Shown: in pieces, positions 34,536 to 41,865 of the stretch
Layout of the letters: the number at the start of each line of letters is the position of its first letter
Numbering within the stretch: the stretch's first letter is position 1
From: Halorubrum hochsteinianum
Lineage (GTDB): Archaea > Halobacteriota > Halobacteria > Halobacteriales > Haloferacaceae
Assembly (NCBI RefSeq): GCF_023702125.1
Contig: NZ_CP098416.1
Location: forward strand, 37,379 to 101,378
Length of the DNA: 64,000 bases
Reading direction: 5' to 3'
Made by a program: the position numbers and the translations under genes
The notes under the pieces: model-generated
The model's database searches: none
Told to the model about the DNA's origin: nothing
Seen by the model: the letters and a program-made list of their open reading frames with translations, nothing else

Positions 34536-35328
34536 TATTTCAACACCTCATTGGGAATCACGACAAATGAAGGCCCATCGGGGATGTTAAGATTGCTAGC
34601 CTTTTCGAAATAATCAACGATCGACCGTCCAAATGGATCTCTTGTGTCCGCAGGGACAATCGCGTTGTTACGACTGCCATAGATATCAACCAAACCATGG
34701 TTAAATACGTTGAGAATAGGCGTCACTGATTCTCTCACTACTTTAGTGTCTCCATTTTCATTCCGTTCCAAAACGTTGATTTTCTGATCAGAAATTTCGA
34801 TTTTTCTTTCCTCACCAGGAGAGACATCTATTACTTGATCATCTACTTCAAATCGGATTTTTCCATCGTCCCTTTCCTTGGTTACTACTGTTGGAGTGGA
34901 GTATTCATCTTCAAGTGTTAGTGTAGTTTCTTCAAGATAGCGGTAATCTCGGTCAATAATCAGTGATTTTTGAGAGGGGGAATCAAAATCAACGCTTCCC
35001 AATTTATTGTATTTTTTTCCGGTGGTGACGATAGTTTTATTATTTTTGATTGTTTCAATGGGAAATTTATTAACGAAAGTAATGAATCTTCAATAATATA
35101 ATCTGCTACATATCGATGCCCCTGCGATCTCGGGTAGTCGGGAGCACCTTTATGTGTCACTGAAGTTTCGATGAATCCTCGCTTTCCAAGGCTAAACCGA
35201 TCAACCGCCTCGTCGGAGGCTTCGACAACAGTGACGCTTGTTCCAGCAAGTGTCGCTGTCGTAGCGAGGAAACTCCGTCTGCCGATCTGTACAGCTTTCT
35301 TCCGCGAGGATCTTTGGTTAGATCCCAT
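34535..35328 (-). pseudogene. Tat-signal protein gene broken by a frameshift
   Basis: The N-terminal frame (35328 to about 35085) gives a twin-arginine signal, IGRRSFLATTATLAGTSVTV, and runs to YVADYIIEDS, after which it loses sense and ends at 34960. The next frame opens exactly there and reads FITFVNKFPIETIKNNKTIV, then GSVDFDSPSQKSLIIDRDYR, to the stop at 34535. Joined, they make an exported protein of about 260 residues. The break is near 35085. It may be a true mutation, a programmed event or a sequencing error. No family is recognised. Confidence 0.65.
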
Positions 35329-35468
35329 GAAATCTTATTAGCAAACTAACTACTTATAATTTACGGGCAGAATCTAGTACATTAATTAATTCGAACGTAG
35401 ATGTAACTATTAGACGTGTAAAAATACATTCTACACAAAATATAAGAACCGGTGGGAAAAGAATCTGT

Positions 35469-36245
35469 ATGAATCGTCGAGCGTTTCTCGCAACATCGGC
35501 GATTGGGACTAAAATTGCGCTCAGCGGCTGTCTATTCGGTAGACCGTCTTCAATTGAATCGAAGGAGCATCCCGAGGCTCCAGATGAGTTAGATGAGGAG
35601 TCTGCCATTCGGTTCGCAAAAATGTATGAAGAAGTAACCAGATATAATGAATATATCCAGAATGATAGCAATATAATTGACCTAGATTACGATTGCTACG
35701 CCGCTATTGAACGCCAGAGCGGAAATGCGTTCTGCGTTGTTGTACAATGTGCCTTTTCGGTCGAGTCTCGTGATGAAAGCGGACGGTCAACTGGCGAAGG
35801 AATTACCAACCCGACTCTGTACTACCTCACCCGAGGAGAATTCATACGAGCAGAGACTAAGCGCATCAGGGCCAGGACCCCGACTGAGTCGAGCAACGAC
35901 AGATACCGTGGGATTCGATTAGTCAACTTTAGCCAGAAAGAGCAAACAGTAGAAATTGAGATAGCACCAGCTAGCAGTCGAACGGATAGTAGGAAAACAC
36001 AGTTTTCCGAAACCTACACTGTTAGACCTCATAATGGATTCACAATAGAACGTGCCGCAATAAGCGATGGGATCTACTTTGTAACTGTAACCTCTGATAA
36101 TAGCTTGTCTGTTACTCACGAATGGGAAGTACCTGGTCAGGACGGTCCAGATTTGGGAAGGATGTGGTCCAGTACTGAGATTAATCTCGGGGCATACATC
36201 TTACCAAACGGAGAACTCGAAGTACGCGACATTCCAGAGCAATAA
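35469..36245 (+). CDS. Tat-exported lipoprotein, unknown
   Basis: 258 residues. MNRRAFLATSAIGTKIALSG followed by Cys is a short twin-arginine signal with lipobox. The mature part is acidic at first (HPEAPDELDEESAIRFAKMY) and then beta-rich (QTVEIEIAPASS, FTIERAAISDGIYFVTVTSD), like small haloarchaeal envelope lipoproteins. It diverges from the frameshifted Tat gene across 140 bases. Function unknown. Confidence 0.65.
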   Translation: MNRRAFLATSAIGTKIALSGCLFGRPSSIESKEHPEAPDELDEESAIRFAKMYEEVTRYNEYIQNDSNIIDLDYDCYAAIERQSGNAFCVVVQCAFSVESRDESGRSTGEGITNPTLYYLTRGEFIRAETKRIRARTPTESSNDRYRGIRLVNFSQKEQTVEIEIAPASSRTDSRKTQFSETYTVRPHNGFTIERAAISDGIYFVTVTSDNSLSVTHEWEVPGQDGPDLGRMWSSTEINLGAYILPNGELEVRDIPEQ

Positions 36246-36683
36246 CGACTTTCGTATCGGCGCTACAGACGACATTCTTTGATTGCTCTCCAGCGCCCAC
36301 GACACGGAATTTCCGAACCTTGTCGTCGATGTCCCGTGTATCAGTCACTCGACGGTGTGGCTGGCTGTCGAGCTTCTCAACAGTATCGGTGCGATTCCCA
36401 TTCAAGAGTCTCCGGAGCTGAATTACACTACGAAGGGCTCAGACCGGTTTCAAAAAACGATCCGATTCTTGCCATTCCACAGTCAGAGTTCCATATACCG
36501 AATTGTCCGTACGTTATTCGCGTCCAAGCCACTCTCACCGACGCCGACTACGTTAACAAAATCCCGGTATAGTTATCACCGGGAGAGTCGCTCGGGGCAA
36601 GGCAGACCTACAGTGCGACATCGATTGGTTGGTCTTCATTGATGCTGACCGGTCAAAAGCCCTCCCACGTAACTGGGTGGCCT
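36246..36683. other. Region with a possible gene remnant
   Basis: A frame open from TTG 36283 to 36642 begins with protein-like sequence (TVWLAVELLNSIGAIPIQES, then SDRFQKTIRFLPF) and turns into low-quality sequence near its end. It has no ATG start or recognisable domain, so I treat it as a remnant. CCTCCCACGT...GGCCTG at 36661 looks like a shortened version of the end of the TIM-barrel gene (27030-27053). Confidence 0.35.
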
Positions 36684-36743
36684 GTTTTTCGTGCTCCCGG
36701 AGAGCGCCAGAGCTTCTTCGAAAGCTTTCCGAGGTGACGTCCA
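36684..36743 (+). promoter_or_regulatory. Leader of the 36744 gene, variant hairpins
   Basis: GTTTTTCG is followed by GCTC (36693-36696) pairing with GAGC (36702-36705) and by AGCTT (36711-36715) with AAGCT (36722-36726). Bases 31630-31689 are a diverged copy. The single-hairpin form of the family is replaced by two small stems. Confidence 0.5.
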
Positions 36744-37091
36744 TTGAGTCAACAACAGAGTCCCGACAACGTCTCGATCGACGAGATCCCAGTCGATATC
36801 GACACCACGCAATCAGCGGAGGTCGATCCCGCCGACGTCCCCGACGAAATCGAATCCATCACCCGTGGGCTCGCCGGTGAGCAGCCGCCGACGAATCCCA
36901 TCGTGGTTCTCAAGGCGGCTCGCTGGTGGTATCTACACGGCAAGGGCGGCACGGATCCCGCCTTCCAGTGGGCCATCGAGTGGGCGCGTCATCTTGCGAC
37001 CGACACGCCCAGTGACGTCGGGCGGTTCGACGAGTTCCTCGAGTACCTCGTCACGGTCGGCTTTGCGGACGAACGCCACGAGCTCCGCTGA
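36744..37091 (+). CDS. Small hypothetical protein, TTG start
   Basis: 115 residues. No ATG is available; TTG gives MSQQQSPDNVSIDEIPVDID directly after the leader. The core NPIVVLKAARWWYLHGKGG, then FQWAIEWARHLATDTPSDVG, is helical and Trp-rich; the end FDEFLEYLVTVGFADERHEL is duplicated in decayed form at 33311. It is upstream of the ArdC-like gene. Function unknown. Confidence 0.6.
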   Translation: MSQQQSPDNVSIDEIPVDIDTTQSAEVDPADVPDEIESITRGLAGEQPPTNPIVVLKAARWWYLHGKGGTDPAFQWAIEWARHLATDTPSDVGRFDEFLEYLVTVGFADERHELR

Positions 37092-37112
37092 CCGACAGAG
37101 CGGTTTTTTGAA

Positions 37113-37146
37113 CGCCCCTGAAGGGTGCGGCGCGGTCTGAACAGAC
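37113..37146 (+). promoter_or_regulatory. Leader double hairpin before the ArdC-like gene
   Basis: CGCC (37113-37116) pairs with GGCG (37129-37132) around CCTGAAGGGTGC, then GTCTG (37135-37139) pairs with CAGAC (37142-37146). TTTTTT precedes. ATG 37179 is 32 bases on. The same double structure is kept in the decayed copy at 33431-33464. Confidence 0.6.
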
Positions 37147-37178
37147 GCAGTCGCCGTGAACTCGATTCGGTGATCACG

Positions 37179-38126
37179 ATGTCTACGACCAGAGACTCGT
37201 CGGTCTCCTTCGACCAGACCGACACGCGATCAGACGAGATGAACAGTACCATCGAACAGTGGATCGACGACCTCGTCGCCGGCGTCGACGACGCGCAGTC
37301 CAGCGCGGAGTTCCAGGAGTGGCTCGATGTCCAGAGTCGTTTCCACGACTACTCCTACCGGAACACGCTCCTCATCAAGCGGCAGTGTCCCGAGGCGAGC
37401 CGGGTGGCGGGCTACCGGACGTGGCAGGAGGAGTTCGACCGCCACGTCAAGGAGGGTGAGTCGGCCATCTGGATCTGGGCGCCGATCATCACCAAGCAGT
37501 GCCCGGAGTGCGAGAACTCGCCGAGCTACCACGAGGACAGCGACTGTGAGTACGACGAGACGCCGCCCGAGGAATGGTCGGAGGGCCTAGTCGGATTCAA
37601 GCCTGCGCCGGTGTTCGATGTCTCCCAGACCGAGGGCGAACCGCTTCCTGATCTCGACACGGAAGCGACCGGGGACGCCGGCGATCTCGTCGAACAGTTG
37701 ACTGCCGCCGCTGATGAGCTCGGCGTGACGGTGCGGATCGTTCCAGTCGAGGAGTGGACACACGGCGAGGCGAAGGGCATCTGTGAGCAGCTGAGTCTCG
37801 TCGATATGCAGCCGCGTGTCGAGGTTCGGGATCGGGAGAACGAGGCCGACCTTGCGCGGACGCTGGTTCACGAGTACGCCCACGCCCTGCTCCACTTCGA
37901 TGTCGACGACGACACCGAGCGGGCGAAACGCGAAATCGAGGCCGAAGCCGTCGCGTACGTCGTCGGGCGCTACTGTGGGTTGGACACCAGCGGGTCGGCG
38001 TTCTACCTCGCTGCGTGGGAGTCGGACGATTCCGAGGTCGTTCGCGAGCGCCTCGGCCGGATTAGTCGAACGGCAGAAGAACTCATCGACGTTCTCGAGA
38101 GCGAATCCTCGTCCCAACCTGATTAA
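37179..38126 (+). CDS. ArdC-like protein: ssDNA-binding domain plus HExxH metallopeptidase
   Basis: 315 residues from ATG 37179; ATG 37239 is possible. Residues about 20-110 resemble the ArdC N-terminal domain (FHDYSYRNTLLIKRQCPEAS, GYRTWQEEFDRHVKEGESAI, WIWAPI) with an inserted zinc pair CPEC. The C-terminal part has LARTLVHEYAHALLHFDVDD and EIEAEAVAYVVGRYCGLD, an HExxH...E zincin site. ArdC proteins of conjugative plasmids protect incoming single-stranded DNA against restriction. That fits a mobile haloarchaeal replicon with restriction genes nearby. Its stop lies within an inverted repeat. Confidence 0.75.
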   Translation: MSTTRDSSVSFDQTDTRSDEMNSTIEQWIDDLVAGVDDAQSSAEFQEWLDVQSRFHDYSYRNTLLIKRQCPEASRVAGYRTWQEEFDRHVKEGESAIWIWAPIITKQCPECENSPSYHEDSDCEYDETPPEEWSEGLVGFKPAPVFDVSQTEGEPLPDLDTEATGDAGDLVEQLTAAADELGVTVRIVPVEEWTHGEAKGICEQLSLVDMQPRVEVRDRENEADLARTLVHEYAHALLHFDVDDDTERAKREIEAEAVAYVVGRYCGLDTSGSAFYLAAWESDDSEVVRERLGRISRTAEELIDVLESESSSQPD

Positions 38127-38164
38127 CCAACAGAGTGATGGGCCCCTTCCGTTCTGTTGGTTAA
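38123..38164. repeat. TTAACCAAC / GTTGGTTAA inverted repeat, copy 4
   Basis: Half-sites 38123-38131 and 38156-38164 with a 24-base spacer; AGA and TCT extend the arms to 12 bp. The arm overlaps the ArdC-like stop codon. Confidence 0.75.
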
Positions 38165-38172
38165 TTTTTTCT

Positions 38173-38196
38173 GCGCCCGCGGAGGGGCGGAGGCGC
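38173..38196 (+). promoter_or_regulatory. Leader hairpin, repeated family
   Basis: GCGCC (38173-38177) pairs with GGCGC (38192-38196); loop CGCGGAGGGGCGGA. TTTTTT precedes directly after the inverted repeat, and ATG 38217 is 20 bases on. Confidence 0.6.
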
Positions 38197-38216
38197 GTTC
38201 TGACCTCCGTCGAATA

Positions 38217-39032
38217 ATGACTGAACCCTATCTCACGACGGTCCTCGAGGAAGCCGAGTACGTCGCCGAGCAGCACGAGCAGGTCGCCCGAACGACGGAC
38301 AACCAAGCCCACGAATACCTTCGATACGCTGTCCTCCGGATACTCGAGGGACAGGCAGACCACCTCCCGACGGGCTGGACGCCGATCGACGGCGTCACGG
38401 TGGGCTACGGCAGCGACGACGCGATGTTCGACAGCTGGAGCGCCAGCGAAGATTGGTGGGAAACTGTCCCGCCCCAGGAGGCGTGTACCCGCTTCCGGGT
38501 GTTCGTCCCGGACGACCACCAGACGGTTCCCCGCGACATCGTCGACGTGATGGCCGCGCTCGGGGCCTGGCGCGTCTGGACCGGGAGCGCAGCGGCGTGC
38601 GGCTCCTACGACCATCGCGAGCGCCACGAGGTCCACTACCTGTGGCCGGAAGGCCATCCGGTGGAGGAACTGCTCCACGAGCGGCTCAGTGGCCCTGCGG
38701 AAGCCGTCGCTCCGGACGGGGGTCGAACGGGCGACGTTCGCGACCGACTGGTCGTGGATGAGAACGCAGAGTCACAGGACGATCTCGAGCCCCGAACGAA
38801 GCGTGCTGTCGCCGAAGCGATGGACGTCTCGCTCCTCTCGAAAGGTGGCCGCTACGAGGTGCAGTCTGCGTCCGGGAACCGGTACGAAGTCGACGTCATC
38901 GACGAATCGTGTACCTGTCCCGACTGGCAGCAGCGCTCACCCGAGGGCGGCTGCAAACACCTGCGTCGCGTCGATCACGAGATCAAACGGGGCCGTGTAC
39001 CCCGACCAGACGGCCGCCTTCCCTCCCCGTAG
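38217..39032 (+). CDS. SWIM zinc-finger protein
   Basis: 271 residues from ATG 38217. The C-terminal segment NRYEVDVIDESCTCPDWQQR followed by SPEGGCKHLRRVDHEI is a SWIM finger (CxC ... CxH) at residues about 225-250. The N-terminal 150 residues (TRFRVFVPDDHQTVPRDIVD, then a WPEGHPVEELLHERL segment) are a separate domain of unknown type. SWIM proteins bind DNA or protein partners. It is led by an inverted repeat and hairpin and convergent with the nucleotidyltransferase pair. Confidence 0.75.
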   Translation: MTEPYLTTVLEEAEYVAEQHEQVARTTDNQAHEYLRYAVLRILEGQADHLPTGWTPIDGVTVGYGSDDAMFDSWSASEDWWETVPPQEACTRFRVFVPDDHQTVPRDIVDVMAALGAWRVWTGSAAACGSYDHRERHEVHYLWPEGHPVEELLHERLSGPAEAVAPDGGRTGDVRDRLVVDENAESQDDLEPRTKRAVAEAMDVSLLSKGGRYEVQSASGNRYEVDVIDESCTCPDWQQRSPEGGCKHLRRVDHEIKRGRVPRPDGRLPSP

Positions 39033-39043
39033 TCGTGACCAGA

Positions 39044-39847
39044 CTACTCCACGGGACGGACTGTGTCGCCATCCTGACGGACCCGGTCGAACGTTGAGAG
39101 ATACGCGATCCGGTCGTGAACTTCGTCGGTATCCAGTTCCAGTTCGGCGGCCAGTTCGTCGACGGTCATCGGTTCATCGAGTGCCTGGAGGACTTCGAGC
39201 CCCCGGTAGTACCTGTTCGTGAGTTCCTGGACGCGGGCCTCGATCGGCGTGGTCACTCCGTACCGCTCCTCGAGTTCGACCAACGCCTCGTTCGCGAACG
39301 TGGCGAACTGATCGTCCCCCAGGCGTTCGATCTGGGCTTCGAGTTCATCCCGGACGACGTCGTAGTCGAGGCCAGCCTGTACGAGCATATTCATATCCTC
39401 GATGTCGTCATCCCGACCGGCGATCGCCTTGAACAGGAAGATGTCCTCGTTGCTGACCAGCCGGACCGTCAGTCGATCCGTGTCGAGGAACGGGTCGCTG
39501 CGCTCTTGCATCCCGTCGGTTAGTACGAGCTTGTTCGCGACCTGCTGGTTGAAGATGTCGATGCGACACCCATCGTCGTTCTCGACGCAGCTCGTCGCCC
39601 CCAGCGCCCGATAATCTGGACCCAACGACTGGACCTCCGCATACCCGAGGTCCATCAGGACGGCCCACAGCTGGCCGTACGCGTCGCCATCCGGGACGAC
39701 CAGGTCGATATCTTTCGTCCCCCCCTTGAGGTCGCGCAGCGACATCGCGCCACCACCGATCAGGTAGACCGTAAGCGGTTCAGATAGCCCGTCTCCGATG
39801 CGCCGGAATTCGTTCTCGATGTACTCACGTCCGAATGTTGGTCTCAT
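39044..39847 (-). CDS. Nucleotidyltransferase, AbiEii/MenT-type toxin candidate
   Basis: 267 residues. VYLIGGGAMSLRDLKGGTKD followed by IDLVV has the GG...D-x-D signature of the Pol-beta nucleotidyltransferase superfamily; RLVSNEDIFLFKAIAGRDDD matches the later helix of AbiEii/DUF6036-like enzymes. The last 60 residues form a winged helix (PMTVDELAAELELDTDEVHD). Such enzymes transfer nucleotides to tRNA or proteins in toxin-antitoxin systems. The start overlaps the stop of the HTH gene by four bases (ATGA), so the two are one operon. Confidence 0.7.
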   Translation of the reverse strand: MRPTFGREYIENEFRRIGDGLSEPLTVYLIGGGAMSLRDLKGGTKDIDLVVPDGDAYGQLWAVLMDLGYAEVQSLGPDYRALGATSCVENDDGCRIDIFNQQVANKLVLTDGMQERSDPFLDTDRLTVRLVSNEDIFLFKAIAGRDDDIEDMNMLVQAGLDYDVVRDELEAQIERLGDDQFATFANEALVELEERYGVTTPIEARVQELTNRYYRGLEVLQALDEPMTVDELAAELELDTDEVHDRIAYLSTFDRVRQDGDTVRPVE

Positions 39848-40770
39848 TGTGGTAGTGGAACCTCGTAGTCAGCCGCCAGCTCTTGGAACACGTCCCACTC
39901 CGGGAGCCGGTCGTCGTCGACCTCGCCGTGCGTCTCGAGGTAGCGGAGCAAGGCGTCGATCTCGTCCTCGAGTCCATACTTCGCCGCCTGCGCTCGGAGG
40001 TCCTCCTCGTCGACGTCGACGTGGCTGAGCAGGAGGAGACAGTACGAACGGTGGCGGCTGCCGTCGTCGATCAACAGTGTGTGACAGCAGAGCTCCGCCG
40101 GCGAGACCGCGTCGAGTTCCTCGGAGTAGACGTAGTAGCGGTGGCCGGTGAGCAGGAACTGGAGCTCGAAGGCCGCAAATTGAGCGAGCCCGGTTTCGTG
40201 GAACCCGTCTGCGTCGATCTCCGTCTCGGCCTGGGCGAGGAATTCGTCGTAGTCCTCCCAGAGAATCGTCCCCTTCGGGGCGACGGCTTCGAGGCGTTGG
40301 CGATGCAGATGGTGGGCGAGTTCACGGGCGAACTCGTGGAGGCGGTCGAAATCGGCGTTGAAATCATAGCGGCCGTCAGTCGTCCCGACGAGTCCACGGT
40401 CGCGGAATCGCTTGAGGACGCGGTTAACCGTGTTGCGGTAGTTGTCGCTCCGGTCGGCGATCTCGGAGACAGTTCGTGGCTGGTCGAGGTAGTACAGCAC
40501 CTCGAGTGCCTTCCCGGTCAGCAGCTCGGGGAACTCGATGTGGGAGTGCTGGCGGACGAGGTCCCGATAGAGTTCGACGGCGCGAGCATCCGACGGGACG
40601 ACTCGTTTTCGCCGGCCGTCGCGTTCCGTGTACACGAGTCCCTTCTCGACGAGGTTGCCGACGGCACGGGAGAGATAGCTCTCGCTGTGGTCGAGCTTCG
40701 TCGCGAGCTCGGAGATCGTGTCGCCGCGGTCGACCGTGGCGAGGACCTCAAGTTCGATACGCCGGAGCAC
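39844..40770 (-). CDS. MarR-like winged-helix regulator, antitoxin candidate
   Basis: 308 residues. Two winged helices are visible: LATVDRGDTISELATKLDHS with SYLSRAVGNLVEKGLVYTER, and EVLYYLDQPRTVSEIADRSD with NYRNTVNRVLKRFRDRGLVG. The C-terminal half (FLLTGHRYYVYSEELDAVSP) may sense a partner. It precedes and overlaps the nucleotidyltransferase gene as in AbiE-type pairs, where the first gene is the regulator and antitoxin. It is common on haloarchaeal plasmids. The upstream ACTACTATATAAAG at about 40788 gives a TATA-like promoter. Confidence 0.7.
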   Translation of the reverse strand: MLRRIELEVLATVDRGDTISELATKLDHSESYLSRAVGNLVEKGLVYTERDGRRKRVVPSDARAVELYRDLVRQHSHIEFPELLTGKALEVLYYLDQPRTVSEIADRSDNYRNTVNRVLKRFRDRGLVGTTDGRYDFNADFDRLHEFARELAHHLHRQRLEAVAPKGTILWEDYDEFLAQAETEIDADGFHETGLAQFAAFELQFLLTGHRYYVYSEELDAVSPAELCCHTLLIDDGSRHRSYCLLLLSHVDVDEEDLRAQAAKYGLEDEIDALLRYLETHGEVDDDRLPEWDVFQELAADYEVPLPQ

Positions 40771-40854
40771 GGTGTAACATAGTACGAAACTACTATATAA
40801 AGAAGTTTCGAGTAGTGTTACAGACAGCGGTCGCGAGAACTGCCACCACCGTCT

Positions 40855-40895
40855 TAACCAACAAAACTATTGTTTCGTGGGGCGTGTTGGTTAAC
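40855..40895. repeat. TTAACCAAC / GTTGGTTAA inverted repeat, copy 5
   Basis: Half-sites 40855-40863 and 40887-40895, 23-base spacer, between divergent genes. Because no gene ends here, this copy cannot be a terminator for upstream coding, which favours an operator or promoter role. The next ATG (40909) is 13 bases away. Confidence 0.7.
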
Positions 40896-40908
40896 ACGAG
40901 AGTAGCCG

Positions 40909-41232
40909 ATGTCCTACGAACCCCCGACCCCACCGGCGAACCTCCCGACGGAGATCATCAACACGCTCAACGAGTCGGACCCGGAGCAGCTCCGAGACGT
41001 TGCGACGTACGCTGAAGCGCTCGCCGAGTACCAGGAACGAGAGGCTCGTCTCGAGGAATCGGCAGATCAAGAAGAGGTCGAAGAGCGACCAGACGATCTT
41101 CCGGATGACGTCCCGGCCAAAGCGACGATCACGATCAAGGAGATCAACGACAATCGCTACTACTACTGGCAGTGGCGGGAAGGTGATTCAGTGAAGTCGA
41201 AGTACAAGGGCCCAGTCAACCCGGACGAGTGA
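40909..41232 (+). CDS. Small hypothetical protein (DUF6788-like)
   Basis: 107 residues. An acidic N-terminal helix (SDPEQLRDVATYAEALAEYQ) precedes a C-terminal beta module TITIKEINDNRYYYWQWREG followed by DSVKSKYKGPV, the compact YYY-W-REG-K-KYKGP pattern I recall from DUF6788 proteins of haloarchaeal mobile DNA. It lies next to the origin. Function unknown; probably a small nucleic-acid binding domain. Confidence 0.6.
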   Translation: MSYEPPTPPANLPTEIINTLNESDPEQLRDVATYAEALAEYQEREARLEESADQEEVEERPDDLPDDVPAKATITIKEINDNRYYYWQWREGDSVKSKYKGPVNPDE

Positions 41233-41251
41233 AAACTCGATGATGGAGGAC

Positions 41252-41342
41252 ACCCACCCCACGTTTCCGTCGTAACTGGATGTTGATGGAGGGGGTGAGG
41301 CTGATTTCGACGGGGACACACCCCCCGGATTTCCGTCGTTTC
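41252..41342. promoter_or_regulatory. Origin recognition boxes, left pair (inverted orientation)
   Basis: Two ORB-like sites: CCCCACGTTTCCGTCGT within 41252-41274 and CCCCGGATTTCCGTCGT within 41318-41342. Both are the reverse form of the CGWCGGAAAC...GGGG box found on the other side of the initiator gene. Confidence 0.75.
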
Positions 41343-41482
41343 TCCACGACAGCGTAGGGAGAGCTTACGGCTAGTACTATACAGCAACTAATTATGTTGA
41401 CCTAAAACCAATCTAGAGATGAACCAACTCCTGCAACACATAGATTAAAGTAGGATAGCTGAGAAACGGACATTAAGTCTAC

Positions 41483-41526
41483 TTCACCCAAGGAGGGGGC
41501 GAAGTACTTCGCCCCCCTCAAGTGAA
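41483..41526. other. Long palindrome inside origin region
   Basis: A perfect 22-base palindrome at 41495-41516 (GGGGGC arms around GAAGTACTTC) with outer partial arms TTCAC (41483-41487) and GTGAA (41522-41526). AT-rich DNA from about 41380 to 41470 lies beside it and could be the unwinding element. The 633-base interval 41233-41865 holds no gene. Confidence 0.6.
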
Positions 41527-41640
41527 ACAAACCTCTCCAACTGCTTCTATAGACGGCCAGCTTTGGACGGCTAGGCCGCTCTCGTCTGTGGTATCTCGGC
41601 GTGGACGTCTTCTTCGAGTCCCCTCCCCACCTGTTCAGTG

Positions 41641-41816
41641 ATTACGACGGAAACGTGGGGTGTGTGGGTTCGGGATTCGAGATCGAGGCGACGCTTCCGT
41701 CCCCGGGTTTCCTCCTTCACGTCGGAAACGCGGCTATACTGTCAGCAATCCAATTCCACCGAATCACGGTATTTTCACGCTGATATCGGACAAGGAACGT
41801 CGGAAACGTGGGGTGG
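41641..41816. promoter_or_regulatory. Origin recognition boxes, right group upstream of orc1
   Basis: ACGACGGAAACGTGGGG within 41641-41664, a weaker CACGTCGGAAACGCGG at 41719-41734, and ACGTCGGAAACGTGGGG within 41795-41816. The last lies about 50 bases before the initiator start, so binding could also repress orc1. Confidence 0.75.
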
Positions 41817-41865
41817 CGTTCTCCACTAGATTTATACTCCCCCCGCACCCACCGTGTGATATTCA

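Noticed and set aside
34960-35328. Complete 122-residue Tat-signal protein
   Set aside because: Its last 40 residues are poor sequence, whereas the adjacent frame continues the protein sensibly from the same point, so a frameshift explains both frames better.
36283-36642. 119-codon frame with a TTG start
   Set aside because: Begins plausibly but loses protein character in its second half; kept only as a possible remnant.
7369-38196. Integron-like cassette array, since each short gene has its own structured site
   Set aside because: No integrase is present in the window, and TTAACCAAC/GTTGGTTAA does not fit the RYYYAAC/GTTRRRY boxes of attC sites. The hairpins also lie close before start codons.
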